Below, piece after piece: positions 23,447 to 32,113 of a stretch of 64,000 bases of DNA. A model generated the notes under the pieces. The model made no database searches. It saw only the letters and a list, made by a program, of their open reading frames with translations, and was not told the DNA's origin. Both the position numbers and the translations under genes were made by a program. Each line of letters opens with the position of its first letter. The first letter of the stretch is position 1. The DNA is from Parvibaculum sp963696585 (lineage in GTDB: Bacteria; Pseudomonadota; Alphaproteobacteria; Parvibaculales; Parvibaculaceae): positions 91,521-155,520 of the forward strand of contig CAVOKW010000033.1 of the NCBI GenBank assembly GCA_963696585.1, in the 5' to 3' direction.

Positions 23447-26212
23447 TTATTTCCAGTTCGTCAGGCCGCTGATATCGCCATTGGCGACGGGTTCTGGCCG
23501 TCGCGCGCGATAGGTCTCGGCCGCCACCTTGGCCTGAGCCAGGGCGGCAGGCTCCATATGCGCCGCAAGCTCGTCACGCTTCCTGGCTGCGCCACTATCC
23601 CCGCCCTTGGCCGCAACAGAAAACCACTTATAGGCCTCAACCGGATTGGCCTGCGTCCCGAGTCCGCGCTCATTCAGAATGGCCAGATTATACTGGCTGT
23701 CGCCAAGCCCGTATTCGGCGGCCGCCGCAAACCATTTTGCAGCCAGGGCAAAGTCCTGCTTGGTGCCGCGCCCTTCTGCATGGATGACGGCGAGATTGTG
23801 CATGGCCTTCACATTGCCGCCCTCAGCCGCTTTGGCATACCAGCTCATCGCCGCCTTGTTGTCCTGCGCAACACCCCGGCCCTTTTCGTAGAGGGCGGCC
23901 AGACGATACTGCGCCGCCGCCATGCCCTGATCGGCGGCTTTGCGATACCAGCCTGCGGCCTTTGCCATGTCGCTGGGACCAGCGTCTCCAGTGGCGAGAT
24001 CGAGCCCGAGTTGATATTGCGCAGCCGCATTGCCCGCGGCCGCCGCAGCCGCAAGGTCGGGTTTGGCGCCGGGCAAGGGCGAGGTCTCAACGGGCTTGGC
24101 CGGATGAGGCGTCAATTTCGGACCCGGCGTCAGCGTCCCCATGCCCGCTTCGCTCGATTTGGGTTTGCTGCTCGCCGCAGGCTTGGCCGCCGGTTTGGCG
24201 ACGGGCTTGGGTGTTGCGGGTTTGGTGTCCCCCTCTGGCGTGACGGGCAATGCTGGCGCCACGGTCGTGGCGCCAGCCTCATCCGGTGTGGCCTCCGGTG
24301 AAACGAGTGGGGTCAGCGATGTCTCAGGCACGGGCGTCGGCATGGTGCTCTCGACCGGCGGGGCGACAAGTGTCTGCTGCGGGGCGGGGGTCTTGTCTGC
24401 AAGCGCGAAATAGCCGCCCACGCCAAGCGCAGCGATTATCATGGCGCTCGCGGCGCCGATCAGGCGTTTGCTTGGACGCTCCTCCTCATCGCGTCCATAG
24501 GCGCCAGGACGCGCGGCTGCATCGACATAGGGTGACTGTGCGCCAGGACCGAAATAGGGCCCGTTCTGACCATTGGCAGCGGCCATTTGCGCCGCCCGTC
24601 GCGCCGCCGCGAGAAAATCATGTGCACCTTGCACCTGAGCGTCGCTCACATTGGACTCTTCGGCATCAAAGGCCACATCATCTTCGGCACCGTCTTCTGC
24701 CGGTTCGGCAAAAGGCGGCGGCGGTGGCGCGTCGTCAATTGGCGGCACCGGGGCGACACGGCGTGGCGCGGGTTCCATCCCTGCGGGCGGTGGTGTCCAG
24801 GCGGCGACGGGTTCAGGTCGTGGACTGCGGAAATCCTGCCGCAGCGTCGGCTCGCCAAAACCGATACCCCCCATCACCGGTGCCGAGTCAAAATTGGGAA
24901 CGGGAAAGCCTTGCCCCGCAGGCATGAAGCCCAGTCCCGGGCCGCCATTATGTCCCGGTCCCACGCCGATCTGCGGCGACAGCATGGGCGAAGCCTGCGT
25001 CGCCTTGGCCTGTTTTTCAACACGCGCAATCTTGTCGGCCATGCGCTGCATGAGCTGCTGCAATGTCTCAACCGTCTGTTTGCTGCGGCTTTCGCTGGTT
25101 TGCAGTCCCTGCGAAATGCCGGCAATCGCCTTTTCCAGCGCTTGTGCCGCTTCAACCGTCATCTTCTCATTCTTGTCGAGACGCGCGGCCATTTGTTCAA
25201 GTCGCGACTCGACGGCCTTGACGATGGCAGGCGTCACATCGGGGCGGGGCTTGTCGATGGAGTCGAGTTTCTTGGCGACGCTCTCCATGCTGCGCTCAAA
25301 CTGGCGTAGCGTCTCGTCGGAACGCTCTTCTGCTTTTGCCAGTCGCTGGGTCAGCATCCCCAGATTTTGCTGTAGCTGATTGACGAGATTTTTCTGGCCA
25401 TCAGCGTCGGCGCGTTCGGCAATCGCCTTGAGGGCGGCGTCAACGGCTTGGGACTGGGTTTTTTCAAGCGTTGATCCGATGCCGGTAAAACTCTGCTCCA
25501 TGCGCTCCAGCCGCGAGGCCAGCGTATTGAGATTGGACTGAAGCTCACGTGAGCGCGCTTCGGCTTCTTCGCGTGCCGAGGCTTCCTCGGCTTCGGCAAA
25601 CCGGTTCTGCAACTGACCAAGCGCATGACGAATATCTTCCAGCGACTCTTCGTGGCGCTTCTCGCTGGCTTCCAGATGATCGACGACCGCGCTGACACTG
25701 CGCTCCAGCGTGGCGATGGCCTTGTCATCGGGGCGACGGGAAGTCTGGCTGGCAATACGTTGGCGTTCCGAGGCTTCAAGCCTTTCAGCCAGTTGCGCGA
25801 TCTTGCGCTCAAGCGGCGCCAGCAGGCCGGGATCGGCCTCATGTGGCTCGTCATTCACGGGCTGTGTGGCGGCATCGATGCGTTGCGCGATCTGGCTCAG
25901 GGATTGTTCGAGTTTCCTGGCGAGTTCGGCGGTGCGCCGCTCGCTTTGCGACAGACGATCCGCCACCTGACGCACGCTGTCCGTATCGCTCAACGGGTCA
26001 CGCAAACCGGTCGCCTCATTTGAGGTGAGCGAAATCAGATCGCGTTCAGGGGCGGTTGTTTCCTCGCCAGCCACTTCATCGGTGCCTGAATCCATGATGA
26101 CCTGGTTGAGCCACGCGCCAAGCGTGAGTCCGGAACGGCGCGCAGCCTGCTTGGCTGCCTCGCGTGCCTCGGGCTCGATGCCTTTTACGCTCCAGGGAAT
26201 CCCTGATCTCAT
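23447..26212 (-). CDS. PodJ-like polar-organising protein with coiled coil and SEL1 repeats
   Basis: About 921 residues from the ATG at 26212 (a GTG at 26221 is possible). Domain order: a conserved cap (IPWSVKGIEPEAREAAKQAA then SGLTLGAWLN), long acidic coiled coils (about 60-420), a Pro/Ala-rich linker, one membrane helix (about 627-645), another Pro/Ala-rich linker, and four SEL1/TPR-like repeats from about 760 (AAAQYQLGLDLATG, AAAQYRLAALYEKG, VKAMHNLAVIHAEG, GDSQYNLAILNERG). This is the layout of Caulobacter PodJ, a polarity factor with cytoplasmic coiled coils and a periplasmic SEL1 domain. The same role here is an inference from architecture. It is the largest structural protein of the window. 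Confidence 0.84.
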   Translation of the reverse strand: MRSGIPWSVKGIEPEAREAAKQAARRSGLTLGAWLNQVIMDSGTDEVAGEETTAPERDLISLTSNEATGLRDPLSDTDSVRQVADRLSQSERRTAELARKLEQSLSQIAQRIDAATQPVNDEPHEADPGLLAPLERKIAQLAERLEASERQRIASQTSRRPDDKAIATLERSVSAVVDHLEASEKRHEESLEDIRHALGQLQNRFAEAEEASAREEAEARSRELQSNLNTLASRLERMEQSFTGIGSTLEKTQSQAVDAALKAIAERADADGQKNLVNQLQQNLGMLTQRLAKAEERSDETLRQFERSMESVAKKLDSIDKPRPDVTPAIVKAVESRLEQMAARLDKNEKMTVEAAQALEKAIAGISQGLQTSESRSKQTVETLQQLMQRMADKIARVEKQAKATQASPMLSPQIGVGPGHNGGPGLGFMPAGQGFPVPNFDSAPVMGGIGFGEPTLRQDFRSPRPEPVAAWTPPPAGMEPAPRRVAPVPPIDDAPPPPPFAEPAEDGAEDDVAFDAEESNVSDAQVQGAHDFLAAARRAAQMAAANGQNGPYFGPGAQSPYVDAAARPGAYGRDEEERPSKRLIGAASAMIIAALGVGGYFALADKTPAPQQTLVAPPVESTMPTPVPETSLTPLVSPEATPDEAGATTVAPALPVTPEGDTKPATPKPVAKPAAKPAASSKPKSSEAGMGTLTPGPKLTPHPAKPVETSPLPGAKPDLAAAAAAGNAAAQYQLGLDLATGDAGPSDMAKAAGWYRKAADQGMAAAQYRLAALYEKGRGVAQDNKAAMSWYAKAAEGGNVKAMHNLAVIHAEGRGTKQDFALAAKWFAAAAEYGLGDSQYNLAILNERGLGTQANPVEAYKWFSVAAKGGDSGAARKRDELAAHMEPAALAQAKVAAETYRARRPEPVANGDISGLTNWK

Positions 26213-26425
26213 CCGAATCACTATGTCCGCTCTGAATTTTGAGCAGTATAGGCCACCCTATCTTGCGTAACGAAGCGCCGCTTCAACCAAATATCGGGTT
26301 ATGGCGTTCAAAAAGCCTCAGATTTCAGCTTTTTGACGCGATCCGGCACGAAACGCAAAATGGCGCCGCCAACCGCCCTATTTGGCGGTGCAACCTGTAA
26401 AGACGGCGTTAAGAAAGGGCGTGGG

Positions 26426-27013
26426 CTAGCGCCCGGCAAAGACCTGCGTTGCCCAGACCTGTTCGCCTTGGCGCGCCAGTCCGACACCGCTGCTTGCATA
26501 GCCGGCATCTTCGATATTCTTGCGATGCGGCGGGCTTGCGATCCAGCGCGCGAGCAGGGCTTTGGCCAGATCGTCAGGTGACATGGCCATATAGACCTTG
26601 CCCTGAAGCGTCAGCACATTTTCGCCCACCATGCCCTGGGAGTCAGGCGCAAGCGCCAGCACACGTTCGCGCGGGCCCTGTCCGTCGGGATTGTAATGGC
26701 CAAAAAAGCCGCGCAAGGCCATGTCAGCGCTATGCACGGCCGCCACTTTGTCGAGCGTTTTGTCATCTGCCAAGGGGGCGATCCCCTTGCTGCGACGATA
26801 ATCATTTATGGCAGCGACAAGGGCTGCGCGCGCCGGATCGTTGAGATCGGCCTTCTGACTGGCCATCTTGGGCAGGCTGCCCGTCGACACGCGTGAAGGT
26901 GGCGCCTGCATGGGGGCCTTCTGACCGGCACAGGCTGTGAGCAGCAAGGCGCTTGCCAGGCCAAGCGCCAGAACAGGCATCCGTGTCAGTTTTGCTCTCG
27001 TTAACATGGGCAT
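26426..27013 (-). CDS. CAP/SCP-domain lipoprotein
   Basis: 195 residues. N-terminal signal with lipobox LLTAC (Cys28), so an outer- or inner-membrane lipoprotein. CAP domain from about residue 62: LVAAINDYRRSKGIAPL, VHSADMA, FFGHYNPDG, GENVL, and the closing ARWIASPPHRKNIED then GVGLA. The SCP/PR-1-like domain binds lipids or acts on cell-wall-associated ligands in other systems; bacterial function is mostly unknown. It is divergent from the MerR regulator gene with the LiuR-type operator between them, so it may share that control. Confidence 0.88.
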   Translation of the reverse strand: MPMLTRAKLTRMPVLALGLASALLLTACAGQKAPMQAPPSRVSTGSLPKMASQKADLNDPARAALVAAINDYRRSKGIAPLADDKTLDKVAAVHSADMALRGFFGHYNPDGQGPRERVLALAPDSQGMVGENVLTLQGKVYMAMSPDDLAKALLARWIASPPHRKNIEDAGYASSGVGLARQGEQVWATQVFAGR

Positions 27014-27118
27014 TCGGGCCTGATCCTTTGCGTTACGCCTGCTGCACCCTAATCATCCCCTGTCAGCGCCGCCAGCGCTCAAACAGCGCCGCCACAGGAT
27101 TTCTTCGCCGGATTCTGG

Positions 27119-27134
27119 TTGACGCTTACGTCAA
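27119..27134. promoter_or_regulatory. LiuR/MerR-type operator overlapping a promoter
   Basis: TTGACGCTTACGTCAA is a perfect 6-4-6 palindrome (TTGACG/CGTCAA) and fits the reported LiuR consensus. It forms the -35 element (TTGACG 27119-27124) of a promoter with 17-base spacing to TAGAGT (27142-27147) that would read into the MerR gene. A site here would let the regulator control itself and the beta-oxidation operon behind it. Confidence 0.72.
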
Positions 27135-27165
27135 CGTTAAATAGAGTGCCACCATAAATAAAAAC

Positions 27166-27179
27166 GGCGGAAAACCGCC
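27166..27179 (+). other. Small GC hairpin in the merR leader
   Basis: GGCGG-AAAA-CCGCC gives a five-base-pair stem with an AAAA loop, just after the predicted transcription start. There is no T-tract, so it is probably a 5' stabilising hairpin rather than a terminator. Confidence 0.4.
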
Positions 27180-27270
27180 ATAAAACACCAGCCATCCGTC
27201 ATCAGCCCCACGCTAAATGCCGAATAAGGCGCATGAGTGACAAATGGCAAGAACGGGAGAGCTTTACGTC

Positions 27271-27756
27271 ATGGACCAGAACCTTCAGTCATCGTCTGCT
27301 GTCGCCACCACCCGTGCACCCCGGGCTTCGGCCACCACGACGTTTTCGATCACACAACTCGCCGAAGAGTTTGATCTGACAACGCGCGCCATCCGTTTTT
27401 ATGAAGACAAGGGCCTCCTGTCGCCCGAACGTCAGGGCCAGACGCGCATCTATCATCCGCGCGACCGCGCCCGCCTGATCCTCATTGTCCGCGGCCGCAA
27501 TGTCGGCCTCGCCCTTTCGGAAATCCGCGAAATCCTTGACCTCTATGACATGGAAGATGGCTGCGAGACGCAGTACCGTGTCGCGGCGGACAAGTTCCGC
27601 AAGCGTATTGCCAGCCTTGAGGCCCAGCGGAGCGAGATCGACCTTCAGATCAAGGCGCTCCAGGAGGGTATCGCCCGCATGGAAGGCTTCATCGCCCGCG
27701 ACAAGGCTGATGCGACCGCCCAGATGAAAAAGTCACGCAAGCAATCCATGTCCTGA
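27271..27756 (+). CDS. MerR-family regulator, LiuR-like
   Basis: 161 residues from the ATG at 27271, which has GGGAGA ten bases before; an ATG at 27244 is the alternative. The winged HTH (FSITQLAEEFDLTTRAIRFYE, residues 25-45, then GLLSPERQGQTRIYHPRD) is of the MerR type, followed by a coiled-coil dimer helix. No metal-binding cysteine pair is seen apart from one Cys, in line with the LiuR branch, which controls branched-chain amino acid and fatty acid degradation in proteobacteria. It heads the beta-oxidation genes in the same orientation, 52 bases apart, and has a matching operator. Confidence 0.87.
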   Translation: MDQNLQSSSAVATTRAPRASATTTFSITQLAEEFDLTTRAIRFYEDKGLLSPERQGQTRIYHPRDRARLILIVRGRNVGLALSEIREILDLYDMEDGCETQYRVAADKFRKRIASLEAQRSEIDLQIKALQEGIARMEGFIARDKADATAQMKKSRKQSMS

Positions 27757-27808
27757 TCGGACATTCTGCCGCCGACCTGTCACCATCGCATCCAGGCGTG
27801 AGGGATCC

Positions 27809-29599
27809 ATGCCGTCCTATCAAGCACCGCTCCGTGAGTATCGCTTCATTTTGAACGAGCTTCTCGACGTCGCCCAATATAAGCATCTTCCGGGTTTCGC
27901 CGAGGCGCCGACTGATCTCGTTGATGCCATTCTCGAAGAGGCCGCCAAACTGGCGCAGGAAGTGCTCGCCCCTCTCAACGCTGTTGGCGACCACGAAGGC
28001 TGCAAACTTGAAAATGGTGTGGTGACAACGCCAACCGGCTTCAAGGAGGCTTACAGGCTTCTTGTTGAAGGCGGTTGGCCCTCGCTCGTCGCAGACCCGG
28101 CCTATGGCGGTCAGGGCCTGCCCGCCACCATCGGCGTTGTCTTCAACGAAATGGTCTCATCCGCCAATATGGCTTTCGGCATGTATCCCGGTCTTTCGCA
28201 TGGGGCCTATGCCGCACTTTCCTCCCACGGGACGCCCGAGCAGCAGGCGACCTATCTCCCCAGGCTCGTCACCGGCGAGTGGACGGGAACCATGAACCTG
28301 ACCGAACCTCATTGCGGCACCGATCTCGGCCTGTTGCGCACCAGGGCCGTGCCGGTCGGTGATGGCTCATACAAGATCACCGGCCAGAAGATTTTCATCT
28401 CGGCGGGCGAGCATGATCTGGCCGAAAACATCATTCATCTGGTGCTTGCCCGCATCGAGGGCGCACCCGCGGGCATCAAGGGCATTTCGCTTTTCATCGT
28501 GCCGAAATACATCGTCAGGCGGGATGGATCGCTCGGGGTGCGCAATGGTGTTTCCTGCGGCAATCTCGAAAAGAAAATGGGCATTCACGGCAATGCCACC
28601 TGCGTTCTCAACTATGACGATGCCATTGGCTGGCTCGTCGGCGAAGAGAACAAGGGCATGCGCGCCATGTTCACGATGATGAACGAGTCGCGTTTGGGTG
28701 TCGGCCTGCAGGGGCTCTCGCAGTCCGAAGTCGCCTATCAAAATGCCGTCACCTATGCGCGGGATCGTTTGCAGGGCCGCTCGCTGACGGGGCCGAAGGA
28801 AGCCGACAAATCCGCCGACCCGATCATCGTCCATCCTGATGTGCGGCGCATGTTGCTCAATGCCAAATCCTTCAATGAAGGGGCCCGTGCGCTTCTCATC
28901 TGGACCTCGCTGATGGGCGATCTTGCCCACCGCTCGGACGATGAAAAGACCCGCGAATTTGGCGACGACATGATGGCGCTGCTGACGCCGGTGCTGAAGG
29001 GCCACTTCACCGATCGTGGCTTTGCCAATGCGGTTGAGGCGCAACAGGTCCTTGGCGGCCATGGCTATATCGACGAATGGGGCATGGGACAATTTGTGCG
29101 CGATGCCCGCATCACCATGATCTATGAAGGCGCCAATGGCATTCAGGCGCTTGATCTCGTCGGCCGCAAACTCGCGCAGAACGGCGGGCGTGGCGTTTTT
29201 GCCTTCTTCAGGATGATCGATGATTTTCTTGCCAGCGAGGCGGGCGATGAGGCCATGAAGCCTTATCTCGCCGCGCTCGCTTCTGCGCGCAAGGACCTTG
29301 AAGCGGCGACCACCTGGCTCATGGAAAATGGTCTGGCCAATCCCGACAATGCCGGCGCGGGGTCAACGGACTATATGCATCTGATGGGCGTCACGGGCAT
29401 CGCCTTCATGTGGGCGCGCATGGCAAAGACCGCCATGTCAAAACTGGCCGCCGGCACCACGGATAAATCCTTCTACGAAACCAAGATCAAGACGGCGCGT
29501 TACTATATGGACCGCGTCGTGCCTGAAACGGCGACCCATCTCGCCCGCATCCGCACGGGATCGGACGCCATGATGGCGCTTGCCGCCAACGACTTCTGA
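27809..29599 (+). CDS. Acyl-CoA dehydrogenase, large (DmdC-like) type
   Basis: 596 residues, longer than the usual 380-400, as in the DmdC/FadE-like branch with an extra C-terminal helical domain. FAD-binding core: MNLTEPHCGTDLGLLRTRA, then KIFISAGEHD, and the catalytic base Glu in MIYEGANGIQALDLVGRK. It makes the trans-2 double bond in an acyl-CoA and passes electrons to ETF. The DmdC subgroup acts on 3-methylmercaptopropionyl-CoA, but many relatives oxidise ordinary fatty acyl-CoAs; here the operon favours fatty acids. First enzyme gene of the operon. Confidence 0.92.
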   Translation: MPSYQAPLREYRFILNELLDVAQYKHLPGFAEAPTDLVDAILEEAAKLAQEVLAPLNAVGDHEGCKLENGVVTTPTGFKEAYRLLVEGGWPSLVADPAYGGQGLPATIGVVFNEMVSSANMAFGMYPGLSHGAYAALSSHGTPEQQATYLPRLVTGEWTGTMNLTEPHCGTDLGLLRTRAVPVGDGSYKITGQKIFISAGEHDLAENIIHLVLARIEGAPAGIKGISLFIVPKYIVRRDGSLGVRNGVSCGNLEKKMGIHGNATCVLNYDDAIGWLVGEENKGMRAMFTMMNESRLGVGLQGLSQSEVAYQNAVTYARDRLQGRSLTGPKEADKSADPIIVHPDVRRMLLNAKSFNEGARALLIWTSLMGDLAHRSDDEKTREFGDDMMALLTPVLKGHFTDRGFANAVEAQQVLGGHGYIDEWGMGQFVRDARITMIYEGANGIQALDLVGRKLAQNGGRGVFAFFRMIDDFLASEAGDEAMKPYLAALASARKDLEAATTWLMENGLANPDNAGAGSTDYMHLMGVTGIAFMWARMAKTAMSKLAAGTTDKSFYETKIKTARYYMDRVVPETATHLARIRTGSDAMMALAANDF

Positions 29600-29635
29600 T
29601 TTGTTTTATTCAAAGTTACCGAACCGGAGACGACC

Positions 29636-30793
29636 ATGGAATTGAATGCGGGATACAGATCCCCCTGGCTTAATGAAGAGCTCGAAATCCTTCAGGACGC
29701 TGTGCGCAAGTTCTATGAAAAGGAAATGGCGCCCCATTCCAAGCGCTGGAACGAGCAGGGCATCGTGGATCGCGATGCCTGGACCAAGGCGGGTGCGGCT
29801 GGCATTCTCTGCGCCTCCATCAAGGAGGAATATGGCGGCGGCGGCGGCAATTTCGCGCATGAAGTCGTGATTGCGCAGGAACAGGCGCGTGCCAATGTTT
29901 CAGGCTTCGGCAATTCCGTGCATTCCGGCATCGTTGCCCATTACATCCAGTCTTACGGCACCGAAGAACAGAAGCTGAAATGGCTGCCGAAAATGGCGAC
30001 CGGCGAAATCGTCGCGGCGATTGCCATGACCGAGCCCGGCACGGGCTCCGATCTTCAGGGCGTCAAGACGACCGCGAAGAAAGTCGGCAATCAATATGTG
30101 ATCAATGGCCAGAAGACCTTCATCACCAATGGCCAGCACGCCAATCTGATCTGCGTGATCGCAAAGACGGATGTGAATGCGGGGGCGAAGGGCGTTTCGC
30201 TGGTCATGGTCGAGACGGAGGAAGCCGAAGGTTTCCGCCGTGGCCGCAACCTCGACAAGATCGGTCAGCACGCACAAGACACCTCCGAACTTTTCTTCGA
30301 CGATGTGAAAGTGCCAACCTCAAATCTTCTCGGTGCGGAAGAAGGCCAGGGCTTCATCCAGCTCATGCAGCAATTGCCGCAGGAGCGCCTCATCATCGCC
30401 GTGCAGGCAACGGTCGCGATGGAAAAGGCGATCGGTTACACGGTTGAATACGTCAAGGATCGCAAGGCATTCGGCAAGCGCATTCTCGATTTCCAGAACA
30501 CCCAGTTCAAACTCGCTGAATGCAAGACCGAGGCAACCATTGCCCGCGTTTTCGTCGATGATTGCACCATCAAGCTTCTCGATGGCAAACTCGATGCAAC
30601 GACCGCCGCCATGGCCAAGTGGTGGTGCACGCAGAAGGAAAATGAAATCGTGGACACCTGCCTCCAGTTCTTTGGTGGCTATGGCTACATGATGGAGTAT
30701 CCGATCGCACAGATGTATGCCGATGCGCGTGTGCAGAAGATCTATGGCGGCGCCAATGAAATCATGAAAATGCTCATCGCTCGCACACTTTGA
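29636..30793 (+). CDS. Acyl-CoA dehydrogenase (long-chain type)
   Basis: 385 residues, normal family length. MTEPGTGSDLQGVKTTA and GQKTFITNGQHA give the FAD site. The usual C-terminal catalytic Glu is replaced (KIYGGANEIMK), while LPQERL provides a Glu on the alternative helix, as in long-chain and isovaleryl-CoA dehydrogenases. GGAG precedes the start by eight bases. Two different dehydrogenases in one operon would cover different chain lengths. Confidence 0.93.
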   Translation: MELNAGYRSPWLNEELEILQDAVRKFYEKEMAPHSKRWNEQGIVDRDAWTKAGAAGILCASIKEEYGGGGGNFAHEVVIAQEQARANVSGFGNSVHSGIVAHYIQSYGTEEQKLKWLPKMATGEIVAAIAMTEPGTGSDLQGVKTTAKKVGNQYVINGQKTFITNGQHANLICVIAKTDVNAGAKGVSLVMVETEEAEGFRRGRNLDKIGQHAQDTSELFFDDVKVPTSNLLGAEEGQGFIQLMQQLPQERLIIAVQATVAMEKAIGYTVEYVKDRKAFGKRILDFQNTQFKLAECKTEATIARVFVDDCTIKLLDGKLDATTAAMAKWWCTQKENEIVDTCLQFFGGYGYMMEYPIAQMYADARVQKIYGGANEIMKMLIARTL

Positions 30794-30805
30794 GGCCGTG
30801 GCCTC
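30792..30805 (+). other. Short perfect inverted repeat after the dehydrogenase stop
   Basis: GAGGCC-GT-GGCCTC, beginning at the TGA stop of the second dehydrogenase. No T-run follows, so it is not a clear terminator; it may protect the upstream mRNA. Confidence 0.4.
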
Positions 30806-30835
30806 AGGGTGAGGTGTTATTCAGAACTCAATCCT

Positions 30836-30874
30836 CGCCCTGAGGAGGCAGCAAAGCGGCCGTCTCGAAGGGCG
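30836..30874. repeat. REP-like intergenic palindrome
   Basis: Arms CGCCCTGAGGAGGC and GCCGTCTCGAAGGGCG flank AGCAAAGCG. The element resembles the dispersed 'CCTGAGGAG...CGTCTCGAAGG' palindrome found between genes in many alphaproteobacteria. Here it separates the second dehydrogenase and the thiolase genes inside the operon, where it could stabilise or cut the mRNA. Confidence 0.7.
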
Positions 30875-30900
30875 AAGCGCCAAACACAGGGAGACAAACA

Positions 30901-32106
30901 ATGACCGACGCATTTGTTTACGACACCGTGCGCACGCCGCGGGGACGTGGCAAGAAAGACGGTGCCCTGCATGAAGTGACAGCACTGGAGCTGGGCACGC
31001 AGGTTCTCAAGGCCATTCGCGATCGCAACAATCTCGATACATCTGTCGTGGATGATGTTGTCTTCGGTTGTGTCGATCCGGTGGGCGAACAGGGCGGGGA
31101 TATCGCCCGTATCGCCGTGCTGAACGCGGACTACGCGCAAACCACGGCCGGCGTTCAGGTCAATCGTTTCTGTGCCTCGGGTCTTGAGGCGACCAACATG
31201 GCGGCCGCCAAGGTCATGTCCGGCGAAGCGGATATGGCGATTGGGGGTGGCGTTGAATCCATGTCGCGCATCGGCATGGGCGCCTCGGGCGGTTCCTGGG
31301 CCACGGATCCCGCTATTGCCTTCAAGTCCTATTTCACGCCGCAGGGCATTGGCGCCGATCTCGTGGCCACAAAATATGGCTTCTCGCGCGACGATGTGGA
31401 CGCCTATGCCGTTGAATCGCAGCGCCGCGCGGCGCAGGCATGGGACAAGGGCTACTTCAAGAAGTCCGTCATTCCCGTGCGCGACATCAATGGGTTGACC
31501 ATCCTCGATCATGACGAGCACATGCGTCCTGACGCGACCATGCAGTCGCTTGCCGCCCTCACGGCCTCTTTCGCCTCCCTCGGCGAATTTGCCTTCGATG
31601 GTGTCGCGCTTGACCGCTATCCCGAAGTTGAAGAAATCAATCATGTCCACCATGCCGGCAATTCCTCCGGCATTGTTGATGGTGCGTCCGCCGTGCTGCT
31701 TGGCAATGCCGAAATCGGCAAGGCCATGGGCCTGAAGCCGCGCGCCCGCATTCGCGCCATGGCTTCCATCGGATCGGAACCCTGCATCATGTTGACAGGT
31801 CCGGCGGACGTTTCGCGCAAGGCGCTGAAAAAGGCTGGCATGAACCCGGAAGATATTGATCTTTACGAACTCAACGAGGCCTTCGCCTCGGTTGTGTTGC
31901 GCATGATGCAGTCGCTCAATATCCCGCATGACAAGATGAATGTGAATGGCGGTGCCATCGCCATGGGTCATCCGCTCGGCGCCACCGGCGGCATGATCCT
32001 CGGCACGGTGCTGGATGAGCTGGAGCGTCGCGATCTCTCGACCGCGCTCATCACGCTTTGCGTCGGTGCCGGCATGGGCACAGCCACCATCATTGAACGT
32101 GTGTGA
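30901..32106 (+). CDS. fadA: Acetyl-CoA C-acyltransferase (3-ketoacyl-CoA thiolase)
   Basis: 401 residues. Nucleophile Cys91 in VNRFCASGLEATN, His at about 358 in GGAIAMGHPLGATGG, and the second Cys near 387 in CVGAGMGTA. It cleaves 3-ketoacyl-CoA with CoA to acetyl-CoA plus a shortened acyl-CoA. Followed after 7 bases by the multifunctional FadJ-type gene, so the two form the FadA/FadB-like pair of the trifunctional complex. Confidence 0.94.
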   Translation: MTDAFVYDTVRTPRGRGKKDGALHEVTALELGTQVLKAIRDRNNLDTSVVDDVVFGCVDPVGEQGGDIARIAVLNADYAQTTAGVQVNRFCASGLEATNMAAAKVMSGEADMAIGGGVESMSRIGMGASGGSWATDPAIAFKSYFTPQGIGADLVATKYGFSRDDVDAYAVESQRRAAQAWDKGYFKKSVIPVRDINGLTILDHDEHMRPDATMQSLAALTASFASLGEFAFDGVALDRYPEVEEINHVHHAGNSSGIVDGASAVLLGNAEIGKAMGLKPRARIRAMASIGSEPCIMLTGPADVSRKALKKAGMNPEDIDLYELNEAFASVVLRMMQSLNIPHDKMNVNGGAIAMGHPLGATGGMILGTVLDELERRDLSTALITLCVGAGMGTATIIERV

Positions 32107-32113
32107 GGCCGTC

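Noticed and set aside
26222..26425. Possible small gene between the CAP and PodJ-like genes
   Set aside because: A 66-codon minus frame exists but has no ribosome site and an odd Arg/Pro-rich composition; only a weak ACCGCC/GGCGGT hairpin is present.
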